From: Chloroflexales bacterium ZM16-3
GTDB taxonomy: Bacteria > Chloroflexota > Chloroflexia > Chloroflexales > Chloroflexaceae
Length of the DNA stretch: 64,000 nucleotides
NCBI GenBank assembly: GCA_004138175.2
Contig: RYFE02000027.1
Location: 1 to 64,000 of the forward strand
Direction: 5' to 3'
Shown here: one piece after another, positions 53,758 to 60,792 of the stretch
How the letters are laid out: each line of letters starts with the position of its first letter
Position numbering within the stretch: the stretch's first letter is position 1
Position numbers and translations under genes: made by a program
Notes under the pieces: model-generated
Database searches by the model: none
What the model was told of the DNA's origin: nothing
The model's input: the letters and a program-made list of their open reading frames with translations, nothing else

Positions 53758-54763
53758 CCAGCCCCCAGCGCTGGGCATTAGGCCCCGACGCCGGCGGGAA
53801 GTCCTCGTACTTGAACCAGAAGAAGGTCGCCACATCGGTTCGTGCATCGAAGACTGAGGCGGCGTCGGCCAGGAAGCTGGCCTGATCAAGCCGGGTCTGC
53901 TTGGCGTAGGCCGCGTTGTATCCAAGCTCGGTAATCCACCACGCCCGGTCGGGGTCGAACGCATCGCGGATCTTCGCCAGCGCGGCCATCCGCGATGACA
54001 TCAACAGGCGATCGCCCAGGATGGCCCGCGCGAGCATCGGCGTGCTGGCGCGGATCTCGACCGGGTAGGGGTGGTAGCCGATGCCGTCCAGCGGCCACGC
54101 CGCGTGGTCGCGGTGGTAGGTCTGAAACGCCTCCGACTCGTAGATGCGCTGGAGGTAGGCGCCGTCGGAGATCCAGCCATCGGCGAACGGGGTGCCGGTG
54201 CCGGCCGGGTGGAGGCCGCCGAGGATAACGCGCGGCGTGGCACCCGGCCAGGTGGCGGCGTCTTGGTGCAGCAGGCGAAAGAACTTCGTGTGTAGCCGCG
54301 CCGCGATCGTCGCTGAGAGGCCGTTGCCGATGGGCGGGAGGCGGTTCTGCTCGTTGAGGATCTCGTAGGCGCTGATCAGGTGCTTCCAGCGCCGCGCGGC
54401 GGTCAGGGCGCGCTGGAGCCAGCGGCGCATCCCGGGCGAGGTGCCGCCGCCGAAGTTCGGGTCGTCGATGAACGGCCCGACGGCCAGGTCGAGCGGGTCA
54501 TGGCCATTGATCAGGCCAAAGCCGAGCAGCATCAGGATCTTGATGCCGTAGCGGGGCGCAAGCACGCTCACGAAGTGATCGTACGCCGCGATGTCGGCGT
54601 CGGGGTCGCTGCCGCAGTGCAGCTCGACGCGCACCCAGCGCGCCCCAAGCCCGGCCATCTGCGCCAGCATGCGCTCCTGCGCGGCGCGGTTCGGCTCGTT
54701 CGGCGCGCCGAAGAATGAGCCGAAATCATAGTAGGGGTCGCGGCCGACGATACCAAACTCCAT
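53627..54763 (-). CDS. Glycoside-hydrolase-like TIM-barrel protein, inserted antisense
   Basis: A protein of 378 residues. The sequence follows the GH-A clan barrel: WVRVELHCG on strand 2, the acid/base candidate in AYEILNEQNR (Glu about 137), GIGYHPYPVE, and the nucleophile candidate in WWITELGYN (Glu about 278), then FFWFKYED. It should cleave a beta-glycoside; no substrate can be named. There is no signal peptide, so it would be cytoplasmic unless released by lysis. It is the only minus-strand gene between 48.2 and 64 kb and overlaps the end of the gene at 53473, so it arrived as a cargo gene. AAGGTGG precedes its ATG. Confidence 0.78.
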   Translation of the reverse strand: MEFGIVGRDPYYDFGSFFGAPNEPNRAAQERMLAQMAGLGARWVRVELHCGSDPDADIAAYDHFVSVLAPRYGIKILMLLGFGLINGHDPLDLAVGPFIDDPNFGGGTSPGMRRWLQRALTAARRWKHLISAYEILNEQNRLPPIGNGLSATIAARLHTKFFRLLHQDAATWPGATPRVILGGLHPAGTGTPFADGWISDGAYLQRIYESEAFQTYHRDHAAWPLDGIGYHPYPVEIRASTPMLARAILGDRLLMSSRMAALAKIRDAFDPDRAWWITELGYNAAYAKQTRLDQASFLADAASVFDARTDVATFFWFKYEDFPPASGPNAQRWGLVTIPFRADPGVRGGAAYDLNAPMTFQASAEAFRAAAQRYQLPR

Positions 54764-54811
54764 GAGAGTCCACCTTTCCGATCGCTGATTGGTATCACCA
54801 CACTAGCACGT

Positions 54812-54847
54812 GCAGTGCCGCCCACACGGGCGGCACTGCTGCGTTTT
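54812..54847 (+). terminator. 12-bp perfect hairpin
   Basis: GCAGTGCCGCCC, loop ACAC, GGGCGGCACTGC, then TGCGTTTTGG and the RBS of the next gene. It lies between divergent genes, where no plus-strand transcript should need ending. That fits it having been the end of the plus-strand gene displaced by the glycoside hydrolase. Confidence 0.75.
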
Positions 54848-54857
54848 GGGGGATCGC

Positions 54858-56348
54858 ATGACCACGCCGATAGAGAAGCCGGTGCGCCGGTCGAAGGGCC
54901 GCGTTCCGCCGCCGAAGGTGCCCACACCGGCCCCCGCCGCACGCCCGCCAGCGCCGGCCCAGGCCGCCGATCCGCCGCCGGCCTGGAGGCTCAGGCCACC
55001 GCCCGCGCAGGAGCCTGCGCCCGCCCAGAAGTCTGCGCCGGCCAGCCGGCCGAAGACGCCGGCGATGCGAAAGCGGCAGAGCGGATCGCGGAAGCGCGGC
55101 GACCCGGCCGTCTCCGAAGACGAGATGACCCAGGCGCTGCACGCCTACCGCAAACGTGCCACCCGGCATCCGCAGGTGCCCGCCGAGTCGCCGGAGGCGC
55201 GCCGGCAGCGGAACTACCCCTGGTACACGAGAGCGGCATCGAACGCGAATATCTACCCCGACAAGCGCCTGCTCGACCCCATCCAGAAGCCGCTCGAACG
55301 GATTGGCCAGCGGCTCGGCGTGCGGCGCTGGCAGTTCTTCTCCGACTGGTTGGAGATCGTGGAGCTCTCACTCAAGCACATGCCCGGCCACCTGGCCTAT
55401 GCGAAGGCGACCGGCAAGACCCAGCCCTTTCCGCCCGGCACCCCACAGGATGAGATCGACCGCTGGATGAAGGTGTTTACCAGGTACGGCAGCAAAGAGG
55501 ATCAGGCCTTTGTCTATCAGCAGTTTCACGAGGCGTTCCACGCCCTGCTCGACGCGGCTGCGGACGGCATCTACGATTACGTCGGCAATGTGTATCAGGA
55601 TATGGAGCTGACTGATAAAACGTACTCTGGTCAGTTCTGGACACCAATGACGGTGGCCGTCCTCATGGCCGAGATGATGCAGCCGGCCCACGGTGTGTAC
55701 GAGAACATCTATCAGGCGCTGACCCACCCGGATAACATTGAGGGCCAGGCGCTGCTCCTATCGAGCGTGCTGTTTCAGCTTATCCCCCGGCCAGGCCAGG
55801 AGGCCGAGGACGCTTCCGTGGTGGCGGAGCTCAACAAGGGAGCGGGCGACTTCTTCTTCGAGCGGCTCCTGCCCGCCGCGATGCCCTACTACACGCCGGT
55901 CACCATTCAGGAGCCGTGCGTGGGCTCGGGCGTGATGCTGCTAGCCATCGCCGCCTGTGTGCCAGCGTGGATGAACCAGCTCGGATTGATTCAGTACTAC
56001 GGCCAGGATAGCGACATCATGTGCGTGCGGATGGCCAGCATCAACCTCATGATCTTTGGCCTGAACGGTTTTGGCTACCGCTGCTGGGAGGCCGCCCAGG
56101 AGCCCGATACGCTGGAGATTCTGAACGATCCGGCGCGCCAGGCGGAGTGGACAGCGATCCGCGCGAAGCTCGACGCCGAGCGCGAGGCGCAGCGGGTGGA
56201 TCAGGCCGCGATCCTCGCCCAGCGCACCGCCGCCGGCGTGGATGGAATGCACCTGGAGGTCGAGGATGTCACCGGCGCGGACGGTCGATCGAAGAAGAAG
56301 CGGTCTCTTAAGGATGACCACGGCAACACGCAGCTTGAGATGTTCTAG
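54858..56348 (+). CDS. N6-methylase-like protein lacking the NPPY motif
   Basis: A protein of 496 residues. Residues 1-90 are a Pro/Ala-rich disordered tail ending in basic residues. The fold resembles HsdM-type methylases: a helical N-terminal domain, then GQFWTPMTVAVLMAEMM (about 258) and EPCVGSGVML (about 352; DPxxGSG in active enzymes), then QDSDIMCVRMASINLMIFGL. The catalytic NPPF/Y expected after this is absent: the protein ends in a charged tail. It may bind SAM or DNA without methylating, or pair with another subunit. Plasmid-borne relatives of this truncated type exist; no restriction subunit is near. Confidence 0.75.
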   Translation: MTTPIEKPVRRSKGRVPPPKVPTPAPAARPPAPAQAADPPPAWRLRPPPAQEPAPAQKSAPASRPKTPAMRKRQSGSRKRGDPAVSEDEMTQALHAYRKRATRHPQVPAESPEARRQRNYPWYTRAASNANIYPDKRLLDPIQKPLERIGQRLGVRRWQFFSDWLEIVELSLKHMPGHLAYAKATGKTQPFPPGTPQDEIDRWMKVFTRYGSKEDQAFVYQQFHEAFHALLDAAADGIYDYVGNVYQDMELTDKTYSGQFWTPMTVAVLMAEMMQPAHGVYENIYQALTHPDNIEGQALLLSSVLFQLIPRPGQEAEDASVVAELNKGAGDFFFERLLPAAMPYYTPVTIQEPCVGSGVMLLAIAACVPAWMNQLGLIQYYGQDSDIMCVRMASINLMIFGLNGFGYRCWEAAQEPDTLEILNDPARQAEWTAIRAKLDAEREAQRVDQAAILAQRTAAGVDGMHLEVEDVTGADGRSKKKRSLKDDHGNTQLEMF

Positions 56349-56365
56349 TTCAGGGTTTACCACAT

Positions 56366-56394
56366 GAAGTGGGCTGGCCGATGCCGCCCACTTC
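56366..56394 (+). terminator. 9-bp perfect hairpin
   Basis: GAAGTGGGC, 11-base loop, GCCCACTTC, directly behind the methylase-like gene and ahead of promoter copy 2. Confidence 0.65.
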
Positions 56395-56416
56395 GTGCGG
56401 TACAACCGCTCGCCAA

Positions 56417-56513
56417 TGGCGTTTTACCTCATCAGGACGCCAAACAAATGATTGACAATGAAGCCGTTTTGTGCTACAATACACATGGGCGAAAAACCCA
56501 AAAAGCCGTTACA
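56417..56513 (+). promoter_or_regulatory. Sigma70 promoter with leader, copy 2
   Basis: TTGACA at 56452-56457 and TACAAT at 56475-56480, 17-bp spacer, with the same upstream box and leader as copy 1 at 48366. Here the leader stem is GGG-CGAAAAA-CCC instead of GGCC-A6-GGCC. It serves the second half of the cassette. Confidence 0.88.
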
Positions 56514-56538
56514 CCCGCGCCAAAAAGGAGTCTCCGCC

Positions 56539-56676
56539 ATGCGCGCTCGCATCCGCCGCTTCCTCCACCTGCGCCCCATCCGGATCGGGAATGCCACGGG
56601 CTGGGGCTGGAGCAACGACCGGTTCATCCTCGCCCACCTGGATCTCGGCGTCGGCCTGGCCTTCATCGTTCGCTGA
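56539..56676 (+). CDS. Small basic protein behind promoter copy 2
   Basis: A peptide of 45 residues: an arginine-rich start (MRARIRRFLHLRPIRIG), then a tryptophan/glycine turn (GWGWSNDRF) and a hydrophobic end. AAGGAG precedes the ATG, so translation is likely. Role unknown; it sits where copy 1 drives a 142-residue gene, so it is not the equivalent product. Confidence 0.6.
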   Translation: MRARIRRFLHLRPIRIGNATGWGWSNDRFILAHLDLGVGLAFIVR

Positions 56677-56709
56677 TCAGCATCATCGCATCACAAAGGA
56701 GCTACGACC

Positions 56710-57180
56710 ATGGGACGCTTCAAGAACTACCACGGCATGGTCGTCATGCACGCGGTCGAGGGGACGAACAAGGCCGGCGAGCTGCTGCGCGTCGAGCGCG
56801 TGGAGCGGCCCGAGGGTTCCACGCTAGGTGTGGTCTGGGTGCGCCAGCTGGTCAACGGCGTCGGGGTCAGCTCCGAGCAGTTCGGCGGCGAGCGGGCGGT
56901 CTACGCGGATCGCTTCTTCGCTCTGGCAGCCAAGAAGATCGTCGCCGCCCCCGCGCCCAGCGAGGGCGGCGAGGTGCCGGCCACGCCCGCCCGCGTGGCC
57001 ACGCCCGCCCCCGAGACGGTGCTGCTCGACCAGGGCGACGTGCAGGTCGTGATGGTCACCGGCAAGGCTCCCCGCTTCGAGGTTCGCCGCGCCGGGGTCG
57101 AGGTCGAGGTTGTGCCGGCCACCTCCGCGTGGCGGGCTGAGCAGAAGGCCCTCGTCGCCCGCTTCGCCGTCGCCGCCTAG
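56710..57180 (+). CDS. Hypothetical cassette protein with two beta-rich halves
   Basis: A protein of 156 residues. The first ~85 residues are beta-rich (GVVWVRQLVNGVGVSSEQFGG), then a Pro/Ala linker (VPATPARVATPAP), then a second small beta domain (VQVVMVTGKAPRFEVRR). Not recognised. AAAGGAG before the ATG; a perfect hairpin follows. Confidence 0.7.
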   Translation: MGRFKNYHGMVVMHAVEGTNKAGELLRVERVERPEGSTLGVVWVRQLVNGVGVSSEQFGGERAVYADRFFALAAKKIVAAPAPSEGGEVPATPARVATPAPETVLLDQGDVQVVMVTGKAPRFEVRRAGVEVEVVPATSAWRAEQKALVARFAVAA

Positions 57181-57205
57181 TCTCCCGTCGTTCATCGCCC
57201 GCCAG

Positions 57206-57231
57206 AAGCCCGGCCCTGAGTGGCCGGGCTT
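57206..57231 (+). terminator. 10-bp perfect hairpin
   Basis: AAGCCCGGCC, loop CTGAGT, GGCCGGGCTT, then TGGCG; the next ATG lies 22 bases on. Confidence 0.75.
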
Positions 57232-57253
57232 TGGCGTGCCCGAGGTTTCCCCA

Positions 57254-57934
57254 ATGAGCACATTCCGCTACTTCGACGAGGCGCTCAGCCTGGACGATGC
57301 CAAGAAGCTGCGCAAGCGGCTGGCGCTCCAGCACCACCCGGATGTGGTCGGCGACAGCGGCCAGGCGATGCGCGACATCAACACCGAGTTCGCCCGCTGG
57401 CAGCAGTGGAAGGAGCACCCGCCGATCCTGGTGGCCGCGCCGACCTCAAGCTGGGCCTCGCCCGACGACTGGTGGAGCGCGATCACCAACGCCACAGCGC
57501 AGGCCGCCGCGACGGTGGACCCGACGCCGCCGACGCCTTCGCGGGCTCCCAAGCCCACCAGGACGGCATCGTCGGCCAGCCCGACGCCCAGCCCGGCACC
57601 GACGCCGCGGCCGGCACCGACGCCGCGGCCCACCCGCACCGCCCGTAGCGCCGGCTCGACCGCCCCCGGCTCCGCCCAGCGCGAGGCCGACGATTACCAG
57701 GACGCCCGCAATGTCATCCCCGACCGGAACGGCCATCGGGCCTACGGGATCGTGACCATCCTCTACACCGCCTATCTGCGCGGCCTCGACATCGAGGCCA
57801 TCGAGATCCGCGGAGCCCACCCGCGCCACCAGATCCGCGAGAACGGATGGGTCGCCTACGAGCGACCGGCCACCCGCGCCTGGCAGCAGGAACGCCGCGA
57901 CCTGATCACCCGTGCCGCCGCGCACACCTACTAG
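57254..57934 (+). CDS. J-domain-like protein with Pro/Thr-rich linker
   Basis: A protein of 226 residues. The first ~50 residues fit a short J domain: helix LSLDDAKKLRKRLALQ, HPD at 28-30, helix AMRDINTEFARWQQW. A linker rich in Pro, Thr, Ser and Ala (about 85-140) leads to a compact C-terminal domain (IPDRNGHRAYGIVTILYTAYL ... IEAIEIRG). J domains stimulate Hsp70 ATPase; on plasmids they can recruit DnaK to replication or partition complexes. The partner is not visible here. Confidence 0.75.
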   Translation: MSTFRYFDEALSLDDAKKLRKRLALQHHPDVVGDSGQAMRDINTEFARWQQWKEHPPILVAAPTSSWASPDDWWSAITNATAQAAATVDPTPPTPSRAPKPTRTASSASPTPSPAPTPRPAPTPRPTRTARSAGSTAPGSAQREADDYQDARNVIPDRNGHRAYGIVTILYTAYLRGLDIEAIEIRGAHPRHQIRENGWVAYERPATRAWQQERRDLITRAAAHTY

Positions 57935-57955
57935 CTCCTGAAAGGGCAAACCGCC

Positions 57956-58576
57956 ATGACTGACACCACCTTCCGCTCCATCGTGCCCGTCGCCGGCGAC
58001 ATCGTTGCCGGGTCGCTGACCGACATGGCCCGCCAGAACGGCGGGAAGATCACGCCGCCCGAGCTTATCGTGCTGTTCGACATCTCCTACTCGATGAACG
58101 ACCGGGACGCCACCCTCCTCGACGGGCTGACCGCCAGCCGCTATCAGGCCGGCTGCGAGCAGTTGGCGATCATCCAGCGCAAGCTGCCCGGCAAGGTCGC
58201 GGTGATCGCGTTCAGCCAGGTCGTGACCGTCTGCCCGAACGGGGTACCGCCGGAGCCCGAGAGCACGACCAACCTGCGCGCCGCGCTGGAGAAGGCCAAG
58301 GGCGCGGACTCGGGCACCGTGCGCTTCGTGGTGATCAGCGACGGGCTGCCCGACGACCCCGGCGCGGCGCTGGAGCTGGCCCAGGCCTTCACGGGCAAGA
58401 TTGACACCGTGCTGGTGGGCAACCTGTCCGAGTACTACCGCGCCGGGGCGGTCGAGTTCATGACGAAGCTGGCCGCGACCACCGGCGGCACGTTCATGCG
58501 CGACGCCTCGGGGATGCGCGCCCTGGCCGAGGGCGTGATGCTGCTGCTCGGCGCGGGGCCGATCCAGCCGGCCTAG
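57956..58576 (+). CDS. vWA-domain protein of the cassette
   Basis: A protein of 206 residues, a single vWA domain with the metal motif FDISYSM (about 41), the threonine in STTNLRAAL and the aspartate in VISDGLPDD. No signal peptide. It follows the J-domain gene by 21 bases with AAAGGG before the ATG. It differs from the TerY-like vWA at 3856-4611 in sequence and context. vWA proteins are scaffolds in many multi-gene systems; its target here is unknown. Confidence 0.87.
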   Translation: MTDTTFRSIVPVAGDIVAGSLTDMARQNGGKITPPELIVLFDISYSMNDRDATLLDGLTASRYQAGCEQLAIIQRKLPGKVAVIAFSQVVTVCPNGVPPEPESTTNLRAALEKAKGADSGTVRFVVISDGLPDDPGAALELAQAFTGKIDTVLVGNLSEYYRAGAVEFMTKLAATTGGTFMRDASGMRALAEGVMLLLGAGPIQPA

Positions 58577-58593
58577 TCCGTTTCGGGTTCTCT

Positions 58594-58624
58594 GCGCCGG
58601 TCGCTGTGCGACCGGCGCTTTTCT
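58594..58624 (+). terminator. 10-bp perfect hairpin with T tract
   Basis: GCGCCGGTCG, loop CTGTG, CGACCGGCGC, then TTTTC. A good intrinsic terminator shape, yet the next RBS (CGGAGAG) follows at once. Confidence 0.85.
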
Positions 58625-58646
58625 ATGCCTTCGGAGAGCGCGCAAA

Positions 58647-59417
58647 ATGTCCACCCTCACCTTGACCATTGGCGGCACCGATGTGCGGTTCCGCTCCTCC
58701 ACCGCCCAGGGCGCGATTGACCGTTTCGCTGCCTGGATGCGCACCATCCGGCCGGAGTGCTGGCAGGTTGCCACCGACGTAGAAGCCGACGGGGCGCAGA
58801 TCAAGCTGCGCTACCGCCAGCAGGCCGCCGTCGGCGGGCCGGCCACCGACGCCTGGGTCGTCACCGTCTGGCAGGCCGAGGGCGGCATGGCCCACATCCC
58901 CGTCCACACCGACGCCGAGGATGCGCTGGCGAACTTCTGCCGCTGGCTGCCGCGCACCGGTGCCTGCTGGCAGGACCCGATCCCGGCGCAGACCCAGGTG
59001 ACGATCATCTTCCCCGACCCGGAGCGCGTCCCAAGCGAGCCTGGCGCCGACGACGTGACGAACGGCTGTCGCTGGCTCTACGCGCTGATCAAGGACCGCG
59101 AGCGGCTCGACCGTGAGCTGCGCCGCAGCCAGATGGCGCACACGACGGCGCTCTACCACCTCAACCGCAACGAGCTGCTCGACGCCCGCGAGGCGCTGGC
59201 CGCGCTCGACCTCCACGAGGGCCGCTTCGACTACGCCGTGCTGCCGGTCGCGATCCGCGCGGCCCTGGAGGCGGTCAGCGAGTCGGTGGTCCGCGATAGC
59301 GAGGGCGAGCTGCGCGAGAAGGTTCACGACCTCGCCGACGCCGTTGGCCTCGGCTGGAGCGAGGCCGCGTTGAAGGATATCACCCCGCCCACCATCCTCG
59401 GGCTGCCCATTGTCTAG
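58647..59417 (+). CDS. Hypothetical protein of the PRTRC-linked operon
   Basis: A protein of 256 residues, not recognised. The N-terminal ~130 residues are alternating beta strands and helices (LTLTIGGTDVRFRS, DAWVVTVWQAEGG). The C-terminal half is helical and charged (RWLYALIKDRERLDRELRRSQ, NELLDAREALAALDLHEGRF). It precedes the gene at 59437 by 19 bases, so they share a message with the PRTRC genes or a read-through from the vWA gene. Confidence 0.72.
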   Translation: MSTLTLTIGGTDVRFRSSTAQGAIDRFAAWMRTIRPECWQVATDVEADGAQIKLRYRQQAAVGGPATDAWVVTVWQAEGGMAHIPVHTDAEDALANFCRWLPRTGACWQDPIPAQTQVTIIFPDPERVPSEPGADDVTNGCRWLYALIKDRERLDRELRRSQMAHTTALYHLNRNELLDAREALAALDLHEGRFDYAVLPVAIRAALEAVSESVVRDSEGELREKVHDLADAVGLGWSEAALKDITPPTILGLPIV

Positions 59418-59436
59418 CCTACAGAAGGAGTCGTTG

Positions 59437-60192
59437 ATGCGACCGGTCACTGTGCAACTGTTCTACAAGAAGTCCATTCGGCTGGCCCCATACAACCAAG
59501 CTGAGGTCGGCGTGATCGTCACCCTGGAGGCCAACCCCGACGAGGCGGTGGATCCCGCCCAGCTCGCCGAGGCGATCAGCCCGGCATGGGCGCAGGTGCG
59601 GGAGTTCGTCCACGGCCAGGAGGATACGGCGATCCTGCGCTACCAGGATCTCAACCCGCACGAGCTACCCCAGGGGCGGCGCAGCGGGCGGGCGGCATTT
59701 ACGCCGGTGGCCCATGAGGTCGTCGACCGCCAGACCGATCAGGAGTCAGCGGATCGGATTGCCGGGGAGGCGGCGGCGCGGGTCGACCCCCAGCCCGCCC
59801 AGGCCGACTCGGGCTTCCCCGCCTGCGAGGATGCCGTGGCCCGCGAGGATGCCGCAGCCCAGCCGACCGGGCCGGAGCCGCCCAAGACGGCCGAGGAGGC
59901 GGCAGAGCGGTACTTCGTCCGCTACGGCGAGGCGCTCGGCGGCAGCGACCTGGCCGCCGTGCAGGCCTTCTTTGGCGAGGATGCGGCCCCGCTGGAGCTG
60001 CCGACCAGCATCGACGCGTGGCTGGCCCTGGCCACCCGCACCCGCGCCGCAATCAAGGCGCGCCAGGCCACCGCCGAACACCAGCAGCGGGTCGATGAGG
60101 CCAAGCAGACGCTGGTCGCCGCTGAGCAGAGGGCCGCGCCGCTTGGCCGGGCTCCGGCCCGCCGTGCCCCGCGCCTCACGCCGCAGAAGTAG
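59437..60192 (+). CDS. Hypothetical protein sharing a C-terminal domain with the PRTRC F-like protein
   Basis: A protein of 251 residues. The N-terminal ~75 residues form an alpha/beta domain (VTVQLFYKKSIRL, EVGVIVTLEANPDE). An acidic linker precedes a ~60-residue helical domain at about 155-212 (AAERYFVRYGEALGGSDLAA, VQAFFGED), which recurs at the C-terminus of the protein encoded at 60729-62042. The end is basic. The ATG at 59437 follows AAGGAG. It might be the PRTRC E position by order, but I do not see that family's sequence pattern. Confidence 0.75.
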   Translation: MRPVTVQLFYKKSIRLAPYNQAEVGVIVTLEANPDEAVDPAQLAEAISPAWAQVREFVHGQEDTAILRYQDLNPHELPQGRRSGRAAFTPVAHEVVDRQTDQESADRIAGEAAARVDPQPAQADSGFPACEDAVAREDAAAQPTGPEPPKTAEEAAERYFVRYGEALGGSDLAAVQAFFGEDAAPLELPTSIDAWLALATRTRAAIKARQATAEHQQRVDEAKQTLVAAEQRAAPLGRAPARRAPRLTPQK

Positions 60193-60200
60193 CCAGCCCA

Positions 60201-60229
60201 GGCCCGGCCGCGATCAGTGTGGCCGGGCC
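60201..60229 (+). terminator. 9-bp perfect hairpin
   Basis: GGCCCGGCC, 11-base loop, GGCCGGGCC; RBS CAGGAG and ATG follow within 27 bases. Last of the hairpin series before the overlapping PRTRC genes. Confidence 0.7.
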
Positions 60230-60255
60230 GCACCACATACAGGAGACTCACCCCG

Positions 60256-60792
60256 ATGGACGAAGACCAGATCGAAGAAGTCGCAGCCGAGACCGACGAG
60301 GCCGAGGCTGCACCCACCGAACCTGCCGTTGCCGACGCCGCGCCGGCGCTGATTATGGAGAACGCCACCACCTGGATCGTCCGCATCGAGGGCGTGGACT
60401 TCTCCATCGCCGCCGACACGCCCGAGCCACAGATCCGCGAGACGCTGTCCACGCAGTACCCCGGTGCCCGCGACGCCACGATCGCCTACGACAAGGTGCA
60501 GATTGACGGCCAACTGCACAAGCGCCTGACCTTCACCAAGCGGGGCGGCACCAAGGGCTGCCCCGTCGAGGATCTGCGCGTGCTGCTGATCACCGTGCCG
60601 CCCGTCACGCTGGCCACCATCCGCCGCGCCGGGAGCGTCTCGCCCGAGACCCGCGGCGGGCTCACGTTCGACCAGTTCCTGACCGTCCTGATCGACTCGG
60701 ACGGCGATATCGTCACACAGGAGGAGTTATGGCCACAGCTCGCCGCCCTGCCCCACTCGCTCGTCGTCGTGACCCTCGACGGGTCGCGGTAG
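60256..60792 (+). CDS. PRTRC protein C-like, ubiquitin-like protein with extensions
   Basis: A protein of 178 residues. The central part (about 35-100) follows the PRTRC C pattern: a beta start (TTWIVRIEGVDFSI), the helix/loop ETLSTQYPGARDATI, and a beta hairpin ending LTFTKRGGTKG. PRTRC C has been predicted to adopt a ubiquitin-like fold. Here it has an acidic N-terminal extension of ~35 residues and a C-terminal domain of ~75 residues not found in the usual ~70-residue form. There is no terminal diglycine; GGTKG is internal, so either conjugation is not by a processed tail or the JAMM enzyme trims it. CAGGAG before the ATG. Confidence 0.75.
   Translation: MDEDQIEEVAAETDEAEAAPTEPAVADAAPALIMENATTWIVRIEGVDFSIAADTPEPQIRETLSTQYPGARDATIAYDKVQIDGQLHKRLTFTKRGGTKGCPVEDLRVLLITVPPVTLATIRRAGSVSPETRGGLTFDQFLTVLIDSDGDIVTQEELWPQLAALPHSLVVVTLDGSR

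Noticed and set aside
54815-55453. Frame of 212 codons overlapping the start of the methylase-like gene
   Set aside because: Out-of-frame shadow; the methylase-like frame has the RBS and the motifs.
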